This document shows, in pieces, positions 25,828-34,075 of a DNA stretch of 64,000 nt. Numbering within the stretch: position 1 is the stretch's first letter; every line of letters starts with the position of its first letter. Made by a program: the position numbers and the translations under genes. Origin of the DNA: Blastocatellia bacterium (GTDB lineage: Bacteria; Acidobacteriota; Blastocatellia; HR10; J050); the NCBI GenBank assembly GCA_026985075.1, contig JALSQX010000011.1:1-64000 (forward strand). The letters are read 5' to 3'. The notes under the pieces were generated by a model. It did not search any database, was not told where the DNA came from, and saw only the letters and a list, made by a program, of their open reading frames with translations.

Positions 25828-28812
25828 CTAGAAACGCAATCGGAAGGCGAACTGGATCTCTCGAGGATTGAATACATCTCGTGGCGTCCCAAAGCCGAGG
25901 AAGGGTGGTGGCGGCGTGTTCAGATCGGCCGAGCCCCAGACGGTGCTGAAATTCTTGATGTTCACCGTGTTGAAGAGATTGAAGACCTCGGCGATGAACT
26001 CTCCTTTCCATCGCTCGCCGAAGGCGAAAGAGCGGGAGACGCGCAGGCTGAGGTCGGAGAATCCATCGCCTTTGAACGTGTTCTTACCCAGTTGGCCGGG
26101 GCGATCGGCGAGGGGATTACCATCCTGATTGGCATCGACGCCAGCGAACACGGTGAAGAATCGCGCGCTCTGAAGCGTTGTGATGACGCCGAGCTTGAAA
26201 TGGCGCAGGAGGCCATGGAGCCGATCCCGAGGACCCTCTCCCAGAAAGGTGAGGACGAATCGTTGTCCCACGTGTTGATTGGAGAGCGCACGTTCCAGAT
26301 TGGCGTTGTTGGGATCATTGGCCCACATCGCCAGATCGAGTCCCCACCCGGCGGGATCGCGAAGAGAAATCGTTTTGGAGATGGTATAGCTGGCATTGAG
26401 ACTGAAGTGATGATTGAATCGTTTGTTCAAGGAGAAGGTTCCTCCGTGGTAGTTCGAACGATCATCATTGCGGACGACGAGAACAGCCAGATAATGGGGA
26501 TCTCTTCGACCGGCCAGAAGGGGGCGTCCATCGGGAGTCGTTCCCGTCTGGATGGCGTTGATATTCGTCCCTGCCGCGGGCAGCTTGAGACCATGCACAA
26601 ATAGATAATGTGCCGAGATGGCCACATCTCCGGCTAACTGATAAGAAATGCCCAGACTGGCCTGCTCACTGTACGGGCTCCGAAGCGTCCGTTCATTAGT
26701 AATATTGAAGATGAGACCCTGCGCGTTGGGGGGGAGCTGGCCCGTGGTCATGAGCTTGAAGAATGCCGGCGCGGCTACTGGCGGTCCGGCCAGGGAGTAG
26801 AGGGCGATGTGGCTCAGTCGCCGATTGAAGGGACCGAGATCCATCAGCGGAGAGGATCGTCCCCATCCGATCACCGTGAATCCATGGAACCAGTGTGCCG
26901 GAACGCGCTTCAGATCGTGAAACAGCCCGAATCCGCCACGGATGACGCCGCGCCCCCGAGCGAACGCGTAGGCCCAGCCCAGGCGTGGCTGGACATTATT
27001 GTAGTCTCGATCGGCGACGAAGGTCGGCAGCGTGTCAAAATCGTAACGGACGCCATAATTGAGGGTGAAATGGGGCGTCAGGCGCCATCGATCCTGAATG
27101 AAGAATCCCCAACTCTCGTAGTCGTAGCGAATGCCGGTTAACTCCTCCCAGGGAGCGGGCACCGCGCGATCCCAGGTCGTGCTGAATCCGGGATGAACGT
27201 CCACATCGACGGCTGATGGCCACTGCATGAAGACCGGCGTGATGCCGGGAAATGGCGGCAGTCCGAGGAAACCGGGCAGACCGGCGAAGATGATGCGGGC
27301 GGGGAAGAAGAGCTGCCACCGGGACGTATCTTGATAATGATTGATGTTGAAGCCGAATTTCACCTCATGGCCGCCGCGCGTATGGCTCGTCTGATCGATG
27401 CCTTGCCAGAGGCTCTCCCGGTAAAAATCGAAATCCGACGTGCTCTTTCCCATCACAATGAGATTGGGAATCTCCAGGGCCGGCTCGTGCAGAATGGAAG
27501 GAAAGGCGAAAGATCGTCGCCCGTATTGAAAGCGGACTTCATTGACCCAGGTGGGAGAGATCACGGAGACGACATTGACGACCAGCACCTGATCGCGCAC
27601 GAAGGCATTCCGCCGCGTCGACGAAGCGGGCGATGCGCGACCGCCGCCGCCGAGGAAGTTGTGGGTATCCGAATCGATGAAGTTATATCGGAGCATCGCC
27701 CGATTTTTGGCAGTGAGCGCGTGATCGGTCCTGATGAGGAACTCATCATAATTGTTGGTTCGCGTGAGCGTATCCACTTCCGGCTGGAGTCCGAATTGAG
27801 CCCGAATGCGGTTGATGGCGGCCAGATTCCGCAGGAGGACTTCCGAGAAATTGTTCCCTTCGGCGCGCCGTTGTCCTTCATAATTGCCGAAGAAGGTGTG
27901 CTCTCCCGAGGCGATGGGACCGCCCAGCGTGAATCCGAATTGATGTTGTCGCAGCACCTTCGATTCCGGCCGTTGCAGGATCGACCGCGCGTTCAGTGCA
28001 TCGTTCATGCCAAAGTAGTAGACGGTGCCATGGTACTCATCGGTGCCCGATCGAGTGACGATATTGACCAATCCGGCCAGGAATCGACCGTGTTCGGCCG
28101 CATACGTGCTGTTCAAGATGCGAAATTCTTTGACCGCTTCTTGAGAGGGCGTCGCTCGGGGCAGGCCAGTGATCGTTTGTGAATTGTCCACGCCGTCGAT
28201 TTGAATGAGCGTCAAGCGCTCGTTCTGTCCACCGAATGTCAATCGGGGAGCTGCCGCCGGTCCCACGGCCACCGTCGGTTCCTGGAAAGCGCCACCGGTC
28301 AGGTTGCCGCGGGCGGGCGCGACCTGACTGGACAGTTTGACGAAATCCACGAAGTTTCGACCGATGATCGGCAGATCATCAATCTCGCGCTCATCGATCA
28401 CGCGACTCACCTCGGCTTTGGTGAATTCCAGCAATGGGGCCGCGGCGGTGACGAGGACTTCTTCGGTGATCTCGCCAACCTTGAGGGTGACGTCGACGAC
28501 GACCTCTCCACCCACGGCGAGCGTGAGCCCGCGCTGCACGGCGCGCTGGAATCCCTCGTGCTCCACGCGAAGCTCATATTGGCCGGGAGCCAGCGTCGAG
28601 AAGCGAAAGCGCCCCTGAGGGTCCGTCACGATGGTTCGCTCTTGACCCGTCTCTTCGTTCTTCAATGTGACGACGGCGCCAGGGATGGCGGCTCCGCGCT
28701 CATCGACGACGGTACCCATCACCGAACCCGATTGAGCCCTCACCGGCTGGCCACCGAGCACAAGGAACCATAGTCCCACCATACTCACGATCACGCCACT
28801 CTGTCTGGACAT
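25828..28812 (-). CDS. Oar-like TonB-dependent receptor with carboxypeptidase-regulatory domain
   Basis: This encodes 994 residues from ATG 28812. The signal peptide (1-26) ends at VRAQ. A carboxypeptidase-regulatory-like domain follows (SVMGTVVDERGAAIPGAVVTLKN… to about residue 115), then a plug domain with LPIIGRNFVDFVKLSSQVAP and QIDGVDNSQTITGLPRATPSQEAVKEF, and a large beta-barrel that ends in REIQFAFRLRF. This is the Oar/SusC-like architecture multiplied in Acidobacteriota. The ligand is unknown. No binding-protein gene, riboswitch or Fur-like site is visible nearby. It diverges from the acyltransferase gene across 141 bp. Confidence 0.9.
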   Translation of the reverse strand: MSRQSGVIVSMVGLWFLVLGGQPVRAQSGSVMGTVVDERGAAIPGAVVTLKNEETGQERTIVTDPQGRFRFSTLAPGQYELRVEHEGFQRAVQRGLTLAVGGEVVVDVTLKVGEITEEVLVTAAAPLLEFTKAEVSRVIDEREIDDLPIIGRNFVDFVKLSSQVAPARGNLTGGAFQEPTVAVGPAAAPRLTFGGQNERLTLIQIDGVDNSQTITGLPRATPSQEAVKEFRILNSTYAAEHGRFLAGLVNIVTRSGTDEYHGTVYYFGMNDALNARSILQRPESKVLRQHQFGFTLGGPIASGEHTFFGNYEGQRRAEGNNFSEVLLRNLAAINRIRAQFGLQPEVDTLTRTNNYDEFLIRTDHALTAKNRAMLRYNFIDSDTHNFLGGGGRASPASSTRRNAFVRDQVLVVNVVSVISPTWVNEVRFQYGRRSFAFPSILHEPALEIPNLIVMGKSTSDFDFYRESLWQGIDQTSHTRGGHEVKFGFNINHYQDTSRWQLFFPARIIFAGLPGFLGLPPFPGITPVFMQWPSAVDVDVHPGFSTTWDRAVPAPWEELTGIRYDYESWGFFIQDRWRLTPHFTLNYGVRYDFDTLPTFVADRDYNNVQPRLGWAYAFARGRGVIRGGFGLFHDLKRVPAHWFHGFTVIGWGRSSPLMDLGPFNRRLSHIALYSLAGPPVAAPAFFKLMTTGQLPPNAQGLIFNITNERTLRSPYSEQASLGISYQLAGDVAISAHYLFVHGLKLPAAGTNINAIQTGTTPDGRPLLAGRRDPHYLAVLVVRNDDRSNYHGGTFSLNKRFNHHFSLNASYTISKTISLRDPAGWGLDLAMWANDPNNANLERALSNQHVGQRFVLTFLGEGPRDRLHGLLRHFKLGVITTLQSARFFTVFAGVDANQDGNPLADRPGQLGKNTFKGDGFSDLSLRVSRSFAFGERWKGEFIAEVFNLFNTVNIKNFSTVWGSADLNTPPPPFLGFGTPRDVFNPREIQFAFRLRF

Positions 28813-28953
28813 GACGCGTCCCTCCTCAGCTCGAGCTGTGCTGTTCCCACGACAACATCTCCGAAATAGCGCCACCAATTTTGAAGCCCTGGTGGTTGAA
28901 TTGCAAGGGGGATCTCTCTAAAATGTGCTTTCGCAGGGGAGCACGCACGGACG

Positions 28954-29652
28954 ATGATGCTGAAGAAATGGCTGCGTCGAGTGAGCCTGGAGGGGGCATT
29001 CTGGCTGACCTGGATTTACGTGAAAGCGCTCTACTTGACCTGTCGCATCACTATCGTGGGGGAGTTGAAGGAATACTTGGCCAGAGACGAGCCTTTCCTG
29101 CTCACCTGCTGGCACCAGGACATGATTTTCACTGTGGGATATCTGTTTCAGTTTGCCAGAAAGAGGAAGTTCGCCATTCTGGTGAGCTTGAGTCAGGAGG
29201 GTGAGTTGGGCGATTTCTTTCTCCGGCGATTCGGACTCCGGACGGTTCGAGGCTCCAGTTCTCGAAGAGGCACAGAGGCGATTTACGAGTTCAGTCAATT
29301 GGTGACCCAGCAAGGATACGTGGGCATCATCGTGTGCGATGGTCCTCGCCCGCCGGCTCGACGGGCCAATTCGGGAATCGTCCTGTTGGGACGAATGACG
29401 GGACGACCGATTTTGCTCGTGCGCTCCTGGGCCACGCGGCAACACATTCTGGCTAAAACTTGGCCGAAATTCGCCCTCGTCCATCCCTTTTCTCAGGTCG
29501 TGATGCTCGTTGACGGTCCGCTCTATATCCCGGCAGATGCCGATAAGGGAACCATCGAGCGTTATCGGCAGGAGATCGAAGTTCGACTCAATGAACTGGC
29601 CGCGCGGGCCGAGCAGGTCGTCAACCAGATGCACGTGCCCGCCGTCCAGTGA
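28954..29652 (+). CDS. DUF374 lysophospholipid acyltransferase family protein
   Basis: This encodes 232 residues. The family motifs are recognisable in order: TCWHQDMIF (the H-x4-D-like acyl-acceptor site in DUF374 proteins), SLSQEGELGDFFLRRFGLRTVRGSSSRRGTEA, and VCDGPRPPAR in the place of the usual DGPRGP. An N-terminal amphipathic or membrane-associated helix (about 10-32) suggests attachment to the inner membrane. DUF374 enzymes are thought to acylate lipid A precursors or glycerophospholipids. It precedes and abuts an acyl-CoA ligase gene, which fits lipid metabolism. Confidence 0.85.
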   Translation: MMLKKWLRRVSLEGAFWLTWIYVKALYLTCRITIVGELKEYLARDEPFLLTCWHQDMIFTVGYLFQFARKRKFAILVSLSQEGELGDFFLRRFGLRTVRGSSSRRGTEAIYEFSQLVTQQGYVGIIVCDGPRPPARRANSGIVLLGRMTGRPILLVRSWATRQHILAKTWPKFALVHPFSQVVMLVDGPLYIPADADKGTIERYRQEIEVRLNELAARAEQVVNQMHVPAVQ

Positions 29653-31188
29653 ATGGGGGAGATGATGTTAGGAGACATTCTGGCCCAAGCCGCCGATCGA
29701 TGGGGTGATCGTCCCGCTCTCACTGTCGATGATCGTCAGTTCGGTTTTCGGTCGCTGCACCTGGAGACGAATCGGTTGGCGCATGGACTCGTCCACCATG
29801 TCGACATCCAACCGGGTGATCGTGTGGTGATCCTGCTGGACAACTGTTGGCAAGCGGTGATGAGCTATCATGCTGTCGTCAAGGCGGGAGCCATCGCCAT
29901 CCCGTGTAATACGCGCCAGACCCGCTCCGAACTTCAATTCGTGCTGGGCGACTCTGGCGCGCGTCTGGTGATCACATCGACCGCGTATCTGTCGCAGATT
30001 GATTCTATCCGCTCATCATTGCCAGCACTTGCCAGCGTGATCTGCGTCGATGGGGAATCCGAGCGGGCCATCTCCTGGTCAGCCTGTGTGGAAGGAATGC
30101 CCGAGCGTGACCTGCCATCCCGATCCCGACCCGACGATGTGGCCTTCATCGCCTATACGTCGGGGACGACCGGTCGGCCCAAAGGAGCGATGCTCACTCA
30201 TGGCGGGTACCTCGCCAATCTGGATTCCATTCATCGGGCCATTCCATTCCATCCGAGCGATACCGTGCTGATCATGCTCCCTCACTTCCACATCTTCCCG
30301 CTGACGCTCGGTCTCTTTTACGCTCTTCGAGAAGGGGCTCAGATCGTTTTAACCGAGATAGGGCGGTCGTTCGAAAAACTGGTCCGCCTCATCGCCCAAC
30401 ATCGCATCACCATCCTCCCCGCCGTGCCGCCCATCTTCCACATTCTCGTCTCCAAGCGCATTCCTGGCGTGGCGGCGGCGCTGTCGAGCTTGCGTATGGC
30501 TATTTCGGGTGGCGCGGCGTTGTCTCCCGCGACGTGGGAGAAGTTCGAACGAACGTTCGGCGTCCCGCTGCTCGAAGCGTATGGGATGACCGAAGGAGGG
30601 CCCCTCATCTGCATCAATCGCATAGATGCGCCGCGAAAACCCGGATCGGTCGGTCTCCCCATCCCCGGCGTGGAAGTGGATATTCTCGACCCTCAGGGGA
30701 GACGACTTCCTCCAGGAGAAATCGGCGAGATCGCCGTCAAGAGTCCGGGCGTCCTGAAGGGATATTATCATCAACCCGAAGCCACGCGAGAGGCTTTGCG
30801 CCAGGGTCGGTTGCTGACCGGTGATATGGGCATGCGCGATGCCGAAGGGTACGTCTATATCGTGGATCGCAAAAAAGATGTCATCGTCGTTCAAGGCATC
30901 AATGTCTACCCCAAGGAAATCGAGGAGATTCTCAGCCGCCATCCGGCGATCATGGAGGCGGCGGTCATCGGCGAAAAACGAGGAGGAAGCGAGATTCCCG
31001 TGGCCCTGGTCACGCTTCGTCCAGGGCTCACCGTCACGGGGAGAGAGATCCTGGACTATTGTCGTCAACATCTGGCGCCCTTTAAGGTCCCTCGACGAGT
31101 GCACATCGTGAGCGAGCTCCCTAAGACGCCCCTGGGGAAGGTCCAGAAGCAGGAATTACACAAGGTACTGAGTGGAACCCGCGATTGA
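29653..31188 (+). CDS. Acyl-CoA/fatty acid ligase (AMP-binding)
   Basis: This 511-residue ANL-superfamily enzyme activates a carboxylic acid as its acyl-adenylate and then its CoA thioester. The P-loop-like motif is AYTSGTTGRPKGAML (residues 168-182). Further marks are LPHFHIFPLTLGLFYAL, the AYGMTEGGP adenine-binding segment, TGDMGMRDAEGYVYIVDRKKDVIVVQGINVYPKEIE, and the catalytic lysine in PLGKVQKQELH near the C-terminus. The chain length preference is unknown; long-chain acids are likely from the neighbourhood. The ATG directly follows the acyltransferase stop, so the two genes are coupled; in-frame ATGs at 29662 and 29665 are alternatives. Confidence 0.92.
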   Translation: MGEMMLGDILAQAADRWGDRPALTVDDRQFGFRSLHLETNRLAHGLVHHVDIQPGDRVVILLDNCWQAVMSYHAVVKAGAIAIPCNTRQTRSELQFVLGDSGARLVITSTAYLSQIDSIRSSLPALASVICVDGESERAISWSACVEGMPERDLPSRSRPDDVAFIAYTSGTTGRPKGAMLTHGGYLANLDSIHRAIPFHPSDTVLIMLPHFHIFPLTLGLFYALREGAQIVLTEIGRSFEKLVRLIAQHRITILPAVPPIFHILVSKRIPGVAAALSSLRMAISGGAALSPATWEKFERTFGVPLLEAYGMTEGGPLICINRIDAPRKPGSVGLPIPGVEVDILDPQGRRLPPGEIGEIAVKSPGVLKGYYHQPEATREALRQGRLLTGDMGMRDAEGYVYIVDRKKDVIVVQGINVYPKEIEEILSRHPAIMEAAVIGEKRGGSEIPVALVTLRPGLTVTGREILDYCRQHLAPFKVPRRVHIVSELPKTPLGKVQKQELHKVLSGTRD

Positions 31189-31260
31189 ACGCCTCACCCA
31201 ATGCATGGGCGGAGAAAGTCCCCGTGTTGGCGGGGTCGTGAGGAGCGAAAGGGCAATTGC

Positions 31261-31367
31261 CCCCTCAGCGAGTTACACTTTCCTGAACATAAGAGATGAT
31301 GGGCGATACCCTCTGTGTGACAGTCGTATTGGTCTCCTCGGCGAGTTATACTTTCTTGAAGATGAGA
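31261..31367. repeat. 34-bp imperfect direct repeat at fabF 3' end
   Basis: The segments 31261-31294 and 31334-31367 match at 28 of 34 positions (CCCCTCAGCGAGTTACACTT versus CTCCTCGGCGAGTTATACTT and onward). The second copy covers the last codons and stop of fabF; the first lies 73 bp away in the convergent intergenic space. A perfect 12-bp palindrome, GGGCAATTGCCC, sits at 31251-31262 beside the first copy. It looks like a degenerate duplication of the gene's end. Confidence 0.6.
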
Positions 31368-32575
31368 GAGGCGTTGCTGCCCCCAAATCCCATAGAATTC
31401 GATAGGGCCACCTTCACGTCCCAGGGACAGGCCTCGTTAGGCGTATAATCCAGATCGCATGCGGGATCGGGATATTCGTAGTTGATGGTGGGAGGAATCA
31501 CCCCGTGCTTGATGACCAGCGCGCAGAAAGCCGCTTCCACAGCTCCAGCGGCTCCCGACAGATGCCCGGTCATGGATTTGGTAGAGCTGATCTTGAGACG
31601 GCGACTATGGTCTTTGAACGCTGCTTTGATGGCCAGCGTCTCGTGCCAGTCATTGTAATGGGTGGCGGTGCCATGGGCGTTGATATAATCGACCTGGTCG
31701 GGCGACAGGCGAGCATCGCTGAGGGCCATCAACATACAGCGAGCGCCACCCTCGGGATCGGGAATCACCGGCGAGTGAGCATCGCTGGTCGTACCGAAAC
31801 CGACCAACTCGGCATAGATGGGCGCGCCTCGTCGCCGAGCCCGCTCATGCTCTTCTAGCACAAGGACACCGGCGCCTTCGCCAAGGACCATGCCATCGCG
31901 TTCTCGGTCGAAAGGGCGGCTTGCTCGTTGCGGTTCATCATTGCGGTGCGAGAGCGCGCCAGTGGCATCAAACCCGGCGACATAATAGGGCGTGATGGAC
32001 GCCTCGCTGCCGCCGGCAATCATGACGTCGGCATATCCGAGTTGAATGTACTTGAAGGCGTCGCCGATGGCGTGCGCGCCAGCCGAGCACGCCGTCGCTG
32101 TACAGTTGACCGGCCCTTTCGCGCCGAGGAGAATAGCCACTTCCCCGGCCGCCATATTGAGCAGCATTCGCGGACCGGCGAACGGGGAGACGCGCCGGGG
32201 TCCGCGCTGGAGAAATCGCCGATAACCTTCCTCGGTCTCTTGCATTCCACCCATCGCCGTACCGATGACCACGCCGATGCGCTCAGGATTTTCCTTCCCC
32301 ACCTCCAGTCCAGCATCACGGACGGCCATCTGCGTGGCCGCGATCGCATAGTGAGTGAAAAGTCCCATGGCCTTCGCTTTTTTCCGATCCAGGTAATCTC
32401 CCACATCGAATCCTTTCACCTCGCCGGCGATCTGAACGCGGAATTCCGAAGCGTCGAATCGGGTGATACGATCAATGCCCGAGCGCCCGTGAATCAAGGC
32501 ATCCCAATTCTCGACCACGCCCAGGCCCAGAGGCGTGACCAGCCCCAAACCGGTGATCACCACTCGTCTGTTCAT
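31346..32575 (-). CDS. fabF: Beta-ketoacyl-ACP synthase II
   Basis: This elongates acyl-ACP with malonyl-ACP. From ATG 32575 it has 409 residues, the usual FabF length; a longer frame starts at 32611. The catalytic triad is present: Cys in NCTATACSAGAHAIGD, His in INAHGTATHYND and His in STKSMTGHLSGAAGA. The opening MNRRVVITGLGLVTPLG, the RPFDRERDGMVLGEGAGVLVLE segment and the C-terminal SNSMGFGGSNASLIF are diagnostic. It is convergent with the acyl-CoA ligase and has no acpP or fabG beside it, so it is a stand-alone copy. Confidence 0.95.
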   Translation of the reverse strand: MNRRVVITGLGLVTPLGLGVVENWDALIHGRSGIDRITRFDASEFRVQIAGEVKGFDVGDYLDRKKAKAMGLFTHYAIAATQMAVRDAGLEVGKENPERIGVVIGTAMGGMQETEEGYRRFLQRGPRRVSPFAGPRMLLNMAAGEVAILLGAKGPVNCTATACSAGAHAIGDAFKYIQLGYADVMIAGGSEASITPYYVAGFDATGALSHRNDEPQRASRPFDRERDGMVLGEGAGVLVLEEHERARRRGAPIYAELVGFGTTSDAHSPVIPDPEGGARCMLMALSDARLSPDQVDYINAHGTATHYNDWHETLAIKAAFKDHSRRLKISSTKSMTGHLSGAAGAVEAAFCALVIKHGVIPPTINYEYPDPACDLDYTPNEACPWDVKVALSNSMGFGGSNASLIFKKV

Positions 32576-32978
32576 ATCAAGGCCATATGGTAGCTCATTC
32601 TGGCGTCGCATCCAACTCTCTGCGCCCCGGAAACGACCACAGAAATCGCCGCGAGATCACGAAGGGTAAACGCAGCTCTCCGATTCGAGAGGAGAGCAGG
32701 AGTGTTCCCGTCGATGCATCCCTGGCGCTCGCGCGCATCGCATGAGGCGATGTCGCCTCAGGTGGGTGATTTCCACCGTGGAGCGGGTGATGCAGCGCAG
32801 TCGCTCACCGTCTTCATCGCTGGCACTCGGAAGAAATGAGATCCTCGCTTCTGGCCTCGTCATGTAAATGCTGGTATTCTTAGGCATTGGAATGGGCCAG
32901 CGAGGGCGCGCTCGTGGACATGGCGAGTGGCATAGGAGTTGCATTCAGTGAGGTGAAAACAAAAGGCCCGCGGAGGGA
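32576..32978. other. Intergenic region upstream of fabF
   Basis: These 403 bases hold the fabF promoter by position. Minus-strand frames here are rich in Arg, Pro and His and lack binding sites. I see no RNA gene or clear repeat. The only supported element is the small plus-strand gene that begins at 32979. Confidence 0.4.
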
Positions 32979-33116
32979 ATGATGCATACCCGAAATGACC
33001 ATGTGGGGAGTTCCGTGTTAGTGGCCATTCTTTATCCGATCGCCATCTTACTCCTGGCTTATGCATACATTGCTGTGCTCTATCACATCGCCCGGTGGCT
33101 CGGTTCGCTACTTTGA
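32979..33116 (+). CDS. 45-residue single-pass membrane protein
   Basis: GGAGGG (32972-32977) lies just before the ATG pair at 32979 and 32982. The 45-residue product has a polar start (MMHTRNDHVGSS), one long hydrophobic helix (about residues 13-36) with several Tyr, and a short basic end (HIARWLGSLL). It resembles small accessory subunits of membrane complexes, but I cannot assign it to any. Neighbours give no hint: fabF diverges and the cobalamin-controlled receptor lies downstream. Confidence 0.5.
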   Translation: MMHTRNDHVGSSVLVAILYPIAILLLAYAYIAVLYHIARWLGSLL

Positions 33117-33573
33117 GGGCGTCGGTCATCGGCTCTGAGCCCGCCGGGACGGATGAAGGTGCCTGGCGCAAGTCGCTCCGGATGGCCTCTTGCCCCCCTC
33201 ATTGTCACGGGAAGCGGTTATGGGCCATCAGTCCACCCCGAATGATGGAAGCCCTCTTTTTCTGTAAGCCTTGGCGAATCGATCAGCGTGGTGATTCTCA
33301 GAGGTGGCGAGTTCCGGGACCGAGAGCGCACGCGCAGCTTGCATCATACGTTATTTTCTGCAGGGCCTGTGGAGATGAGAAGGCGTAGCTGGATTCGCTA
33401 CGAGAGGACGGGCTCTTTCGCGGGTGCTCCAGCACAAAATGACATTTTGCGCGCTGTGACCTTAATGGCTGATGGCAGGTTCCTCACAGTGACTTCGGTC
33501 AACGGCTCCTGGAGTTCGTGGTGTCCGGGCGTTCCAGAGAGCCCTTTCTTTCAGCTCTGCGATGAGCATCAGC
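33117..33573. other. Intergenic region before the riboswitch promoter
   Basis: I see no supported gene in these 457 bases. Short frames on both strands lack ribosome binding sites. The segment ends at a strong sigma70-type promoter that drives the riboswitch leader. Confidence 0.4.
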
Positions 33574-33602
33574 TTGACACCTTCTTGGGGGTGTGTTATA
33601 GT
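33574..33602 (+). promoter_or_regulatory. Sigma70-type promoter of riboswitch leader
   Basis: TTGACA (33574-33579) is a perfect -35 hexamer, followed after exactly 17 bases by TATAGT (33597-33602), a 5/6 match to -10. Transcription would start near 33609, about 25 bases before the conserved part of the cobalamin riboswitch, which supports the assignment. Confidence 0.8.
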
Positions 33603-33632
33603 CGCAGCTCCGACTGGCTCTTTGAACTGACT

Positions 33633-33823
33633 TTGGGTGCCCGCTGTCCTTCCGGCAGTGGGATAATAGGGAAGCGGGTGAGAATCCCGCACGGTCCCGC
33701 CACTGTGATGCTCTCCGATATCTCTGCTCACTGAAGGCCACTGCGCGGCCAGCGTGGGAAGGCCGAGCGGAGATGCGGCGCTGATGATCGGGCGCCGCGG
33801 AGCTCAGTCAGGAAACCTGCCCA
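33633..33823 (+). promoter_or_regulatory. Cobalamin (AdoCbl-type) riboswitch
   Basis: The conserved core is present in order: TGGGTGCC near 33634, GGGAAGCGGGTGAGAATCCC (about 33669-33688), GCACGGTCCCGCCACTGTGA (about 33689-33708) and the closing GTCAGGAAACCTGCCC (about 33807-33822). These are the sequence signatures of the cobalamin riboswitch (B12 box region). It lies between a strong promoter and an intrinsic terminator, ahead of a TonB receptor, so it most likely shuts off receptor transcription when cobalamin is plentiful. Boundaries are approximate. Confidence 0.95.
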
Positions 33824-33894
33824 AAGTCTCGCGCGCTCGACTCTTCGAGGAAAGAGTGGCCGCACCGTGAGGCAGTGAGTGCTTTGTTGATCGG

Positions 33895-33955
33895 AAGCCT
33901 CTGCCGGGCTCGCGTCCTCGATCCTTGCGAGTCGGGTGGAGGCTTTTTGTTTTGT
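33895..33955 (+). terminator. Intrinsic terminator of the riboswitch expression platform
   Basis: AAGCCTC (33895-33901) pairs with GAGGCTT (33939-33945). The stem extends inward through interrupted pairing of CCGGGCTC with GAGTCGGG. A T-rich run, TTTTTGTTTT, follows the stem. Its position 72 bp after the aptamer and 120 bp before the receptor ATG suits riboswitch-controlled premature termination. Confidence 0.8.
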
Positions 33956-34075
33956 CTCCGCCACCAACATCTCCTCGTCTCGTTCGACGCGCCTCCACGG
34001 TGGGACCGGCGCTGGATTCTTTCCAGGACCATCTTCCCTTTGGCCTTGGGGGCCGGGGACATGAAGGAGTGATCA

